A stretch of 14,732 nucleotides of DNA from RGIG4694 sp964501705 (GTDB lineage: Bacteria > Bacillota > Clostridia > Oscillospirales > Ruminococcaceae). The notes below the pieces were generated by a model that ran no database searches, was not told where the DNA came from, and was given only the letters and a program-made list of their open reading frames with translations. The translations under genes and the position numbers were made by a program. The stretch is taken from contig CAZCUQ010000042.1 of the NCBI GenBank assembly GCA_964501705.1, positions 1 to 14,732 on the forward strand. Direction: 5' to 3'. Positions 6,969-14,388 of the stretch are shown here, piece after piece. Numbering within the stretch: the first letter of the stretch is position 1; each line of letters opens with the position of its first letter.

Positions 6969-7865
6969 TCAGTTTATACTCTGCTCGTTTGTATTGTAAT
7001 CCTGATCGTCGGATTTTTCAAATACCTCGTATTTGTCCCATATCCCCTCGAGGCGCTCGAAGTTTTTCGCGACATACTCCTGTTTTTTCATTCCGACCGC
7101 CGAAATAAGCGCGTTGATAAGGCTCATAGGGGCAACGAGAGAATCCGCGAAGGATACCATATCGCTGTGCGCAAGCAGAAGATGATCCGCGTATTTTGCG
7201 AGAGGAGACGCTTTGCTGTCGGTTATCCCGATAACCTTCGCTCCGTTTTCATGCGCGTAGCGAAACGCTTTGACCGTATGCTTAGAGTATCTCGGAAAGC
7301 TTACGCCTATCATGATATCACCGTCGCCGATATTTAATATCTGCTCAAACATTTCGCTTGTACTTGTAGTGTGGATAATTTTTACGTTATCAAACATGAT
7401 ATTGAAATAAAATACGATAAAACGAGCAAGCACCGACGCGGAGCGCGCGCCTATAACATAGATGTTCTTAGCCTCCACAAGAGCGTCAACGGTGGTATAG
7501 AATTCTTCCCTGTCGGTTTCTTCGAGAGTTTTTCTTATTTGTTCGATATCGAAATTAAGAACTCTTGTCAGAACGTCCTCTCCCGCAAGCTGATCGTTCA
7601 TCACGTTCATTCTCTGCACTGTGGTAAGCTTATTGCTGGTGAATTCCTTCAAAGCCTTCTGTAATTCGGGATATCCCTCGTAGCCAAGCTCCGAAGCGAA
7701 TCTCACAACGGTGGATTCGCTCACGCCGACTATCCCGCCGAGTCTTGAAGCCGTCATAAACGCCGCCTTGTCATAATGATCCATAATATACTCCGCGATC
7801 TTTCTGTGTCCCTTTGAAAGAGAGGGTATCATTTCACCGAGTCTGCCGATAATTTCATTTGGCAT
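6969..7865 (-). CDS. MurR/RpiR-family transcriptional regulator
   Basis: Regulator with an N-terminal helix-turn-helix domain (residues 1-77, core AFMTASRLGGIVGVSESTVVRF near 35-56) and a C-terminal SIS sugar-phosphate-binding domain (about 118-250, starting ALVEAKNIYVIGARSASVLA, with GVSFPRYSKHT and GITDSKASPLAKYAD). Family members sense phosphosugars and control sugar, amino-sugar or envelope-recycling genes. Length 298 is usual. Start ATG at 7865 has GAGGA upstream, and the gene follows the DUF3006 stop by 15 bases. No sugar transport genes are adjacent, so its targets are unknown. It may act elsewhere, or on this operon, whose last gene is an aldose-epimerase-like protein. Confidence 0.92.
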   Translation of the reverse strand: MPNEIIGRLGEMIPSLSKGHRKIAEYIMDHYDKAAFMTASRLGGIVGVSESTVVRFASELGYEGYPELQKALKEFTSNKLTTVQRMNVMNDQLAGEDVLTRVLNFDIEQIRKTLEETDREEFYTTVDALVEAKNIYVIGARSASVLARFIVFYFNIMFDNVKIIHTTSTSEMFEQILNIGDGDIMIGVSFPRYSKHTVKAFRYAHENGAKVIGITDSKASPLAKYADHLLLAHSDMVSFADSLVAPMSLINALISAVGMKKQEYVAKNFERLEGIWDKYEVFEKSDDQDYNTNEQSIN

Positions 7866-7880
7866 TTTATTTTCCTCATT

Positions 7881-8111
7881 TCATTCCCAGAGCTCCTGCT
7901 GCTTTGAGATAATTTCCGCGCGCCTGGCACAGGTTTCAGACGTATTTTTTATATATATGCCCTTTTCGTCCTTTGATATGATATCTCCCTCGCGGATATT
8001 ATCACATTCCCGCAGGGGTATATTCTGCCTGAGACCTTTTTCGTCAAGGCAAACGGCATATCCGCCCTCGATTCTGTCAACCGACAGACAGATCTTTTTC
8101 TGTTCTGACAT
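7881..8111 (-). CDS. small DUF3006 domain protein
   Basis: A 76-residue protein starting MSEQKKICLSVDRIEGGYAVC. The pattern VDRIEGGYAVCLDEKG, then GDII-KDEKG, is that of DUF3006, short acidic beta-rich proteins often coded next to ComEC-type metallo-beta-lactamase proteins. Function is unknown. I place the start at ATG 8111, with GGTGAAAAG upstream; a longer frame runs to 8207 but its extra residues are only the reverse reading of the preceding gene. The gene overlaps the end of the metallo-beta-lactamase gene by 35 bases in another frame, so the two are probably translated together. No cysteine motif or membrane segment is seen. Confidence 0.75.
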   Translation of the reverse strand: MSEQKKICLSVDRIEGGYAVCLDEKGLRQNIPLRECDNIREGDIISKDEKGIYIKNTSETCARRAEIISKQQELWE

Positions 8112-9054
8112 AAAGCTTTTCACCGTCCGAAAAAACAGTAATCGTACCGCCGAGATCCGTGCGGTATATATTTGCCGAATATTTTTCAAGTCTGTTAAGT
8201 GCCTCATCCGACGGATGCCCGTATTTATTGTCTTTTCCGCAGGAAATGACCGAAACGGACGGATCTGCCTCCGAAAGAAATTTTTCCGTGCTTGAGTATT
8301 TGCTCCCGTGATGACCTGCCTTTAAAACATCTGCGGACAGATCCGCTCCGCTTTCGATAAGGTCGTCTTCGGCTTCTTTTTCGGCGTCTCCCGTAAAAAG
8401 AAAAGAAGTATTTCCCTTGATTATTTTGCAGACAACCGAATAATTATTAAGATCCCCATAGCCGCTGCCGACGGGAGCGAGAATTATCAATTCCGCGCCG
8501 TCAAGAGAGTAACTCTTTCCCGCTTCCGCCGCCGTTAATTTCTTGTCCTTGCCCTTGACAGCGTTGAGAAAATCCTCATATACCGCGGATGTCGGAACGG
8601 AGGAATCGGGAATTTTCGGAGCTATTATCTTTCCGACATCAAAGCTCTCGATAACGCTCGGAAGCCCTCCTATATGATCCGAATGAGGATGAGTTGCGAT
8701 TATATAGTCAAGCTTGCTTATTCCGAGTGCCTTTATCTCCTTAACCACCGTATTCCCGTATTCTTTTTCTCCGGCATCGATAAGAACGGCAGTATCTCCC
8801 GAAACAATAAGCTCGCTGTCTCCCTGACCGACGTCAAGAAAATACACCGCAAAATCAAAATTTTCGTCCGCAGCCGCCGACGTCGGGGAAATATCGGGAA
8901 GATCATTCCTGTCTGAAATAATACCCTTTTCGATACACACTCCGGTAAGAGCAAGCACGCATATGATAAATATAACAAGCGCGGAAAAAGTGGTTTTCAG
9001 CAGTTTTTTCCCCGAAAAGCGGGAAGCTTTGCTTTTCTTTCGCCTTTTAGTCAT
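8077..9054 (-). CDS. membrane-anchored ComEC/Rec2-type metallo-beta-lactamase protein
   Basis: A single N-terminal membrane anchor (about residues 21-40) follows a very basic cytosolic tail; the rest is a metallo-beta-lactamase domain like the extracellular nuclease-like domain of ComEC. Metal-ligand motifs are complete: THPHSDH (121-127), the aspartate in LFTGDAE (about 223), HHGS (248-251) and YGHPS (278-282), plus FLDVGQGDS (72-80), the usual entry motif. Such stand-alone proteins are predicted hydrolases, perhaps nucleases, outside the membrane; no competence transmembrane domain is present. The linker 50-65 is Ser/Pro/Ala-rich. Start ATG at 9054, with AGAGG upstream, lies 11 bases after the ftsK stop. 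Length is 325. The substrate is unknown and competence should not be assumed. Confidence 0.88.
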   Translation of the reverse strand: MTKRRKKSKASRFSGKKLLKTTFSALVIFIICVLALTGVCIEKGIISDRNDLPDISPTSAAADENFDFAVYFLDVGQGDSELIVSGDTAVLIDAGEKEYGNTVVKEIKALGISKLDYIIATHPHSDHIGGLPSVIESFDVGKIIAPKIPDSSVPTSAVYEDFLNAVKGKDKKLTAAEAGKSYSLDGAELIILAPVGSGYGDLNNYSVVCKIIKGNTSFLFTGDAEKEAEDDLIESGADLSADVLKAGHHGSKYSSTEKFLSEADPSVSVISCGKDNKYGHPSDEALNRLEKYSANIYRTDLGGTITVFSDGEKLYVRTEKDLSVG

Positions 9055-9065
9055 TTTGTTTCCTC

Positions 9066-11924
9066 TTACTGTTCGGAATATGTATTATCGTAATACGTTA
9101 TGGGGGAAGAAGTTCCCGCTTTCATCTGCAAAAAGCTCTCGCGGCTCATAAGAACCTGTCTCGGTTTAGCGCCGTCGGGCGGACCCACAACGCCCATTTC
9201 CTCAAGCTCGTCCATGATTCTTGCGGCTCTTGCGTAGCCGAGCTTTAATTTTCTCTGAATAAACGTTGTCGAACACTGACCGTTATCCACGACGCACTCG
9301 ATCGCCCTGTCGATAAGATCCTCGTCAGTTCCCTCGTAGGTTTTTCCGTTATCGGCGGGTTTTTCACCCTTTGCGGCGGGGATATTGCTTTCGATCTCGC
9401 TGATGATATTTTCATCGTAGGAAACATCTCCCGCGCCGTTCTTGATGTAATCGACAACAGCAGACACTTCCTTATCGGAGGTAAAGCAGTTCTGCACTCT
9501 GACAGGCTTTGCTATGGTTTGCGGAGAAAAAAGCATATCTCCCTGACCGAGAAGCTTTTCCGCTCCCGATTCATTGAGAATAGTTCGCGAATCAATTGAG
9601 GAGGCGACTTTAAGCGCGATCCTTGAGGGGATATTCGCCTTGATAAGTCCCGTAACAACATCGACCGTAGGACGCTGGGTAGCTATGATGAGGTGCATTC
9701 CCGCCGCTCTTGCCATTTGAGCGAGACGGCAGATGGAATCCTCGACTTCGCCCGCAGCCGCCATCATAAGATCGGCAAGCTCGTCTATAATGATGACTAT
9801 TCTCGGAAGAGTTTCCATTTCATCATCGGTTTCCGCTCTTTCGTTGTAGCCGTTGATATCCCTGACATTTTTGTCGGCAAAGAGCTTATAGCGCTTGAGC
9901 ATTTCCTGAACCGCCCACGCAAGCGCTCCCGCAGCCTTTCTCGGGTCTGTAACGACGGGAATGAGAAGATGCGGTATGCCGTCGTAAATTTTAAATTCAA
10001 CCACCTTCGGGTCGATAAGCACAAGCCGTACCTCGTCGGGAGTCGCGTTATAGAGAAGACTCATGATAATGCCGTTCGTGCAGACGGATTTTCCCGAACC
10101 CGTAGTTCCCGCAATGATAATATGAGGAAGCTTTGAAATATCTCCGAGAATAACTTCTCCGTCGATATTTTTCCCGACAGCGAACGTAAGTCTGCTCTTT
10201 GCGTTCTTGAACTCCTCCGAGCCTATGATATCTCGCATTGTAACGGTATCCTTGACCTTATTGGGGACTTCTATTCCGACAGCGGCTTTTCCCGGAATGG
10301 GCGCTTCGATCCTTACGCCCTCTGCGGCGAGATTAAGCGCAATATCATCGGCGAGACTTGTTATTTTTGATATTTTAACGCCCGCGCTGGGCTGAAGCTC
10401 GTACCTTGTGACGGTGGGACCGCGGTGGATCCCGACGATCCTTGTGGTAACACCGAAGCTTTTCAAGGTATTCACAAGAATTTCCGCATTGTTTTTCATT
10501 TCGGCGGCGGCATTCTCGGCGTTATCCTTGTTGTGGCTTTCCTTCAGAAGCTCGATAGGCGGGAAATGGTATTCGTATACTGTTTTTTCCTCAGACATGA
10601 TTTCTTTCTGAATATCCTGCGCCGTCATTGCTTCGGGCATATCAAGCGCTTCTTCATCGGATATCTTCGTGGAAGCAAGAGTAGAACCCTTGGACGCGGC
10701 TTTTTCACGCGCGGGAGAAACTGCCCTCATAAGCTTCGGAGAACGTTCCCGTTCGTTATTTTCCGAAGCTGCGGTCTTAGGAGCGGGGGCTTCTCGGACG
10801 GGAGCGGGAATGATCTCTTCCTCTTCACTTTCATTTGCGTCAAAAGGGATATCCTCCTTAACGTTATCGGAATTTTCGGAAACGGGTTTTATAACCGAAC
10901 CGTAGATCTTATTAACTTCATCGGTTTCCTTTTCCTGTTTTTTGCTTCTTCCCGAAAGAGCCGCTTTTCTGATGATATCGTCAAGCTCGCCCGAAGCGTT
11001 TGTCATATCGTCCTTTGCCGACTTTGCCTTTTGTTTTATATCCTCGGAAGCGGCCTTTGCCTTTGCTTTGGCGCTTTCATTCGCCGCAATGGTTCTTGCG
11101 ATAATATCCGCTTCCTCCATGGTTTTTTCTTTTGCCGCTTCTTTTTTTGATTTTTTCCCGTCAGGAATTTTAATATCTATATTGAAATCACCCTTGGGGA
11201 TATCCTCGTCAAAATCCGCATTCTTTTGAGGATTTTTAAGCTTTTTTGCTCCGGGAGGAGCCTTGAATTCGCCATCGTCAGTTCTTTTTCTGCGCGGGCG
11301 TTCGGGTATCTCTTCATAGTCGTCTCTTGCCTCGGCTGCGGAGACAAAGAGATTTTTAATGAGTCTCAGAAAATCGAAGATGGTTTTGTTGAACACAAAG
11401 CAAACCGCCGTAAACATCAGGACGACAATAAGAATAGAAGCTCCCGTTTTCCCGAATATACCGAGAAGCACCTCTCCGAGAACAGCGCTTATAAGTCCTC
11501 CGCCCATCAGATCCTTACCCGAACTGTACAGTTCCGTGAAGCGCTGCGTAAGAGTCAGCGTATCGGGCAGAGTGAGCTTCGAGAAAATTCTCATAGCTCC
11601 GCTTACAATGAGTATAAGCAGACAGCTCTGAACGATCTTCCCCTTGATATGATCGCCCGATTTATCTCTCGAAATCATCAGAGAAGTATAGAATAAAATA
11701 ACGGGAATAAAAAATACCGAAACCCCAAACATTCCGAGAAGAAAATTATGTACGGAAAGCCATGCCGATTCGCCCTTTACCAAAGAGAAGGCAAGGATAA
11801 GGACTGCCAGAGCGAATATCAGCGTTGACCACAAAACCTTGTCGTTTCCATTTTTCTGTGCCGCTCTGCTTTTCGCGCTTCTGCCCGCGGAGCTTTTCGC
11901 CGCGCTGTTTTTACCTGCCGCCAA
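9066..11924 (-). CDS. ftsK: FtsK/SpoIIIE-family DNA translocase
   Basis: Septum-located, ATP-driven DNA pump of the FtsK/SpoIIIE family. With the start used here (952 residues) it has a basic Ala/Ser/Lys tail, four membrane segments between about 31 and 180, a long charged low-complexity linker (about 200-450), the alpha/beta motor with Walker A GTTGSGKS (606-613) and Walker B VIIIDELAD (710-718), the TQRPTVDVVTG sensor region (749-759), and a C-terminal winged-helix gamma domain (about 869-926, GYARAARIMDELEEMGVVGPP) that reads oriented DNA sites. I start at TTG 11924, eight bases after GGAGG. A TTG at 11972 would lie inside uppP and lacks a ribosome binding site. It cannot be said from sequence whether this is the division or the sporulation translocase. 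A tepA-like gene also neighbours spoIIIE in Bacillus. Confidence 0.95.
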   Translation of the reverse strand: MAAGKNSAAKSSAGRSAKSRAAQKNGNDKVLWSTLIFALAVLILAFSLVKGESAWLSVHNFLLGMFGVSVFFIPVILFYTSLMISRDKSGDHIKGKIVQSCLLILIVSGAMRIFSKLTLPDTLTLTQRFTELYSSGKDLMGGGLISAVLGEVLLGIFGKTGASILIVVLMFTAVCFVFNKTIFDFLRLIKNLFVSAAEARDDYEEIPERPRRKRTDDGEFKAPPGAKKLKNPQKNADFDEDIPKGDFNIDIKIPDGKKSKKEAAKEKTMEEADIIARTIAANESAKAKAKAASEDIKQKAKSAKDDMTNASGELDDIIRKAALSGRSKKQEKETDEVNKIYGSVIKPVSENSDNVKEDIPFDANESEEEEIIPAPVREAPAPKTAASENNERERSPKLMRAVSPAREKAASKGSTLASTKISDEEALDMPEAMTAQDIQKEIMSEEKTVYEYHFPPIELLKESHNKDNAENAAAEMKNNAEILVNTLKSFGVTTRIVGIHRGPTVTRYELQPSAGVKISKITSLADDIALNLAAEGVRIEAPIPGKAAVGIEVPNKVKDTVTMRDIIGSEEFKNAKSRLTFAVGKNIDGEVILGDISKLPHIIIAGTTGSGKSVCTNGIIMSLLYNATPDEVRLVLIDPKVVEFKIYDGIPHLLIPVVTDPRKAAGALAWAVQEMLKRYKLFADKNVRDINGYNERAETDDEMETLPRIVIIIDELADLMMAAAGEVEDSICRLAQMARAAGMHLIIATQRPTVDVVTGLIKANIPSRIALKVASSIDSRTILNESGAEKLLGQGDMLFSPQTIAKPVRVQNCFTSDKEVSAVVDYIKNGAGDVSYDENIISEIESNIPAAKGEKPADNGKTYEGTDEDLIDRAIECVVDNGQCSTTFIQRKLKLGYARAARIMDELEEMGVVGPPDGAKPRQVLMSRESFLQMKAGTSSPITYYDNTYSEQ

Positions 11925-11946
11925 AATAAATAACCTCCATGAAATA

Positions 11947-12798
11947 TCAAGCGATAATTCCCGCTTTCTCAAGGATAGACGCCGCGATCACGGCAATTCC
12001 GAGAACAAACGTATATACCGAAAAAATCCTAAATTTGTCCGTTTTTATAAGCCAGTTCAAAAGCTTAATCGCAAAGTATCCCGCAAGCGCTGCCGAAACA
12101 AAACCGACAAGCAAAGAAAGTACCGAGACGCTTTCACTTGTTTCCAAAGTCTCGGGGATCTCTACCACAGCGCCCGCAAGTATCACGGGGATTCCCAGAA
12201 TGAAACTGTAAGTGACCGCTTCTTCCCGTTTGAGTCCCGTAAGAAGCGCTCCCGATATCGTTGAGCCTGACCGCGATACTCCCGGAACAAGCGCTATCCC
12301 CTGAAAAAATCCCACGGTAAGCGCTCCCTTTGCGTTCATTTCACCCGCAAGCTTTTTTCCGTCCGAATGTTTATCGGCAAAGTACAAAAGCGCGGAGGTG
12401 TACAAGAACGCGATTCCCTCAACGAGAATATCGCCGTCGGAGCTTATCCTCTCGAAAACGTCCTTAAATATGTAAAAAACAAAAAGCGGCAGAATGGAAA
12501 CGATTATCATTACGATCATTCGTCTGTCGGGATTCATCTGTGAATATTTAAATTTTCCCCCCAAAATATCACCGAGCATTTTAAAAAACTCGGTTATCAG
12601 ATCCTTTATCTTAGCCCGAAATGCGATAAACACGGCGACAAGCGTTCCGAGGTGCATTACCATTGTCGAAAGAACGGCCTCCGACCCTGTAATGCCCGCA
12701 AAATGCTGATATACCGATAAATGCCCGGAGCTTGAAACAGGGAGAAATTCCGTTGCTCCCTGAATAATTCCCTGAATAAGCGCGTCAAAAATATCCAT
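11947..12798 (-). CDS. uppP: undecaprenyl-diphosphate phosphatase
   Basis: Integral membrane enzyme (BacA/UppP) that removes a phosphate from undecaprenyl diphosphate, recycling the lipid carrier for peptidoglycan and other wall polymers; overproduction is known to raise bacitracin tolerance. The two catalytic motifs are intact: GATEFLPVSSSGHL (14-27, with Glu17 and His26) and PGVSRSGST (172-180, with Arg176). About eight hydrophobic stretches span the 283 residues, the normal size. Start ATG at 12798 follows GGAGG, seven bases away, and is 12 bases from the tepA stop. It sits second in the operon, before ftsK, linking wall synthesis and septum work. Confidence 0.97.
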   Translation of the reverse strand: MDIFDALIQGIIQGATEFLPVSSSGHLSVYQHFAGITGSEAVLSTMVMHLGTLVAVFIAFRAKIKDLITEFFKMLGDILGGKFKYSQMNPDRRMIVMIIVSILPLFVFYIFKDVFERISSDGDILVEGIAFLYTSALLYFADKHSDGKKLAGEMNAKGALTVGFFQGIALVPGVSRSGSTISGALLTGLKREEAVTYSFILGIPVILAGAVVEIPETLETSESVSVLSLLVGFVSAALAGYFAIKLLNWLIKTDKFRIFSVYTFVLGIAVIAASILEKAGIIA

Positions 12799-12810
12799 AA
12801 TAACCTCCGC

Positions 12811-13536
12811 TCAAGAATATCTCTGTTCTCCGTTCTCTATAAGTTCATAAAGGCAGTCAATGGCATCGGAGAGTCCTCCGAGATGATCTATAAGACCTTC
12901 GTCTACCGCAGCCTCGCCGTCGAGTACAGTACCCATATCAAGCGTCAGTTCACCCGTATTAAGCATAAGCTCCTTATATCTTTCCGATGAGATACGGCTG
13001 TTTCGGCAGACAAAGCCTGTTATTCTCTCCTGCATTGCCTCGAAGAATTTCATTGTCTGGGGCACTCCGAGGACAAGTCCGTTTGTTCTCACGGGGTGGA
13101 CCGTCATGGTAGCCGACGGAACGATGAAAGATCTTTTCGCCGATACCGCAAGAGGAACGCCTATGGAGTGACCTCCTCCGAGAACCACCGAAACCGTAGG
13201 AGTTTTCATTCCCGCGATAAGCTCCGCGATCGCAAGTCCCGCCTCGACGTCTCCGCCGACTGTATTTAAGATGATAACAAGTCCCTCTATGCTTCTGTCC
13301 TGTTCGATGGCAACAAGAGCGGGCATGATATGCTCATATTTTGTTGTTTTATCGGTAGGCGGGAGAATATAATGCCCCTCGACCTGACCGATGATCGTAA
13401 GGCAATGGATAAGATGTTTGGAATTTGCCGAAAAAACCTCGCCTGTTTTTTCGATAAGCTCGGCTTCTTTAAGCTTTTCGGAAAGCTTGTTTTTATCCTC
13501 GTTTCCGTTTTCTTCGCGCGTTTCTTCACTTTTCAT
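12811..13536 (-). CDS. tepA: TepA-like ClpP-family serine protease
   Basis: ClpP-fold peptidase of the TepA (YmfB, translocation-enhancing protein) branch. In Bacillus the homologue lies beside spoIIIE and has been linked to signal-peptide or secreted-protein turnover. Residues 1-40 form a charged, probably disordered tail. The fold core follows: LTIIGQVEGHYILP (46-59), then IILNTVGGDVEAGLAIAE (88-105). The catalytic serine is Ser124 in GGGHSIG, the histidine His147 in TMTVHPVR, and the aspartate probably Asp200 in LTLDMGTVLDGEAAVDEGLID. No transmembrane segment is obvious. Start ATG at 13536 has AAGGAG six bases upstream. As first gene of the ten-gene operon it lies about 63 bases behind a perfect promoter. 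Confidence 0.88.
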   Translation of the reverse strand: MKSEETREENGNEDKNKLSEKLKEAELIEKTGEVFSANSKHLIHCLTIIGQVEGHYILPPTDKTTKYEHIMPALVAIEQDRSIEGLVIILNTVGGDVEAGLAIAELIAGMKTPTVSVVLGGGHSIGVPLAVSAKRSFIVPSATMTVHPVRTNGLVLGVPQTMKFFEAMQERITGFVCRNSRISSERYKELMLNTGELTLDMGTVLDGEAAVDEGLIDHLGGLSDAIDCLYELIENGEQRYS

Positions 13537-13605
13537 GGAAAAGCTCCTTTTAATTAAAGATTCACCATATTCTATGAGAAAAACGAGAAGATATACATCT
13601 TTAAC

Positions 13606-13634
13606 ATTATACCATTTTTCACATTCATTGTCAA
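13606..13634 (-). promoter_or_regulatory. sigma-A promoter of the ten-gene operon, perfect consensus
   Basis: On the minus strand TTGACA (13634-13629), a 17-base spacer and TATAAT (13611-13606) form a full consensus, with TGG before the -10 (extended -10). The transcript should start near 13599, leaving a leader of about 63 bases before tepA. No other promoter of this quality was seen inside the operon. Confidence 0.92.
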
Positions 13635-13639
13635 GTTTA

Positions 13640-13847
13640 CAATTTATTTACAACAGACCATACGCATGAAAGGGAACCATCCTCCGAAAAGGCGTTGCTG
13701 TAACCGGTTTGTAACAATTACATTGAGAACATCATAGGCGATGCTCGTTCGTGCGGTCGGAGCTTTGCGTTGAAACGTTAAAAAATGCAGTCAAGGCTTA
13801 TTCCGAAAGAAAACACTTCCTCTTGATTTTCAAATTTTGAGAAAAAT
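13640..13847. other. non-coding stretch between the operon promoter and phage scraps
   Basis: About 208 bases without a convincing gene. A 23-codon frame (13666-13737) starts MKGNHPPKRR, faintly like the start of small sigma factors of mobile elements, and then loses sense. TGTAAC occurs twice, 11 bases apart (13700 and 13711), around an AACCGGTT palindrome. The stretch is probably decayed mobile-element DNA. Confidence 0.4.
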
Positions 13848-14225
13848 GTGTCAGGAGATATTGACAATTTCAAGAAAATTGATATTTGCGAATACCAATA
13901 TACAAGCGACGCTATCGGCAACCGGGTAAAAACCCTTGTGACCGTGGCGACCGTATGGGCGTATTTCCGGCAGCTATCCATGAAAGAATTTTACGGCGTG
14001 ACAACGCAGGTGCAGGAAGAAGTTTTGTTCCAAATAGGCTACCGCACGGACATAACGACGGCGAATGTTATCGCTCTCCGGGGCGTGAATTATGAAATCC
14101 CGCTCAAACGCCAACCTCTGAACAACAGGCAAGTCAAACATATTCGTCAAGCCTGTGTCACGAATAGCAAGTATTTGTTCTTTGACCTTATCAGACATAA
14201 CCGCCGCCTTTCATTCATCTTCTGA
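13848..14225 (+). pseudogene. phage head-closure (head-tail adaptor) protein, 3' part lost
   Basis: Residues 11-84 (up to base 14099) read as a Siphoviridae-type head closure/head-tail adaptor protein: a short N-terminal segment ending GNRVKTLVTVATVWAYF, then RQLSMKEFYGVTTQVQEEV, then FQIGYRTDITTANVIALRGVNYEI. In the capsid such proteins seal the portal ring for tail attachment. The usual C-terminal piece after NYEI (a VD..EGYK-type ending) is missing. The open frame runs on to 14225 only because it reads the back strand of a DUF5049 fragment. The GTG start at 13848 has no good ribosome binding site, and no promoter is seen. No other capsid genes are near, so this is a decayed prophage remnant. 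Confidence 0.7.
13974..14198 (-). pseudogene. DUF5049 phage protein, N-terminal fragment
   Basis: Residues 1-35 (bases 14198-14094) start MSDKVKEQILAIRDTGLTNMF and run to QRLAFERDF, matching DUF5049, short proteins found in phages of Firmicutes. Family members then continue with a YELV...EE...EYV ending, which is absent. From residue 36 on the frame is only the reverse reading of the head-closure fragment. Start ATG at 14198 has a proper ribosome binding site (AAAGGCGG) and lies 12 bases after the stop of an upstream fragment, so these two were once a phage operon. The function of DUF5049 is unknown. Confidence 0.65.
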
Positions 14226-14334
14226 TAAATCCATGTTCATTTCAAGTTTGTAGTAAATATCTATATCCCTGATAATTCCGTCAATGTCCTTGTCGTCAAG
14301 GTCATATGTCCATTGTTGCAATTCATTGATTGTA
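14211..14334 (-). pseudogene. C-terminal tail of an unrecognised phage gene
   Basis: An open frame of about 41 codons ends at TGA 14213-14211, directly before the DUF5049 gene. It ends in an acidic, helix-like stretch (LDDKDIDGIIRDIDIYYKLE, then MNMDLSEDE). There is no start codon and its upstream part is cut off exactly where the insertion element begins (14335), so it is a truncated gene, probably of phage origin by its neighbour. I do not recognise the family. Confidence 0.45.
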
Positions 14335-14351
14335 GGGCATCTCTAAAAACC
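14335..14351 (+). repeat. left terminal inverted repeat of the IS remnant
   Basis: GGGCATCTCTAAAAACC, the inverted partner of 14661-14677 with 13 of 17 matches. It lies just before the transposase promoter, as in many IS5-group elements. Confidence 0.5.
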
Positions 14352-14353
14352 TC

Positions 14354-14382
14354 TTGACAAAGGTGGAGAAATATGGTATAAT
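14354..14382 (+). promoter_or_regulatory. perfect-consensus promoter inside the IS left end
   Basis: TTGACA (14354-14359), 17-base spacer, TATAAT (14377-14382), with TGG before the -10 box. The predicted transcript start falls on or next to the transposase ATG at 14389. Confidence 0.9.
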
Positions 14383-14388
14383 ACAACT

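Noticed and set aside
8112..8207. Upstream extension of the DUF3006 frame
   Set aside because: These residues come from another frame of the metallo-beta-lactamase gene, and family similarity begins at MSEQKK (8111).
10425..11150. 241-codon plus-strand open frame
   Set aside because: It lies antisense to the linker and motor part of ftsK. Its Phe/Arg-rich composition is the mirror of Lys/Glu-rich coding sequence, and it has no ribosome binding site or family pattern.
11925..11972. Longer ftsK start at TTG 11972
   Set aside because: The extra 16 residues overlap the uppP coding end and have no ribosome binding site. TTG 11924 follows GGAGG at ideal spacing.
13666..13737. Short plus-strand frame starting MKGNHPPKRR
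   Set aside because: It faintly resembles the start of small sigma factors on mobile elements, but only about ten codons fit, there is no ribosome binding site, and the rest is meaningless.
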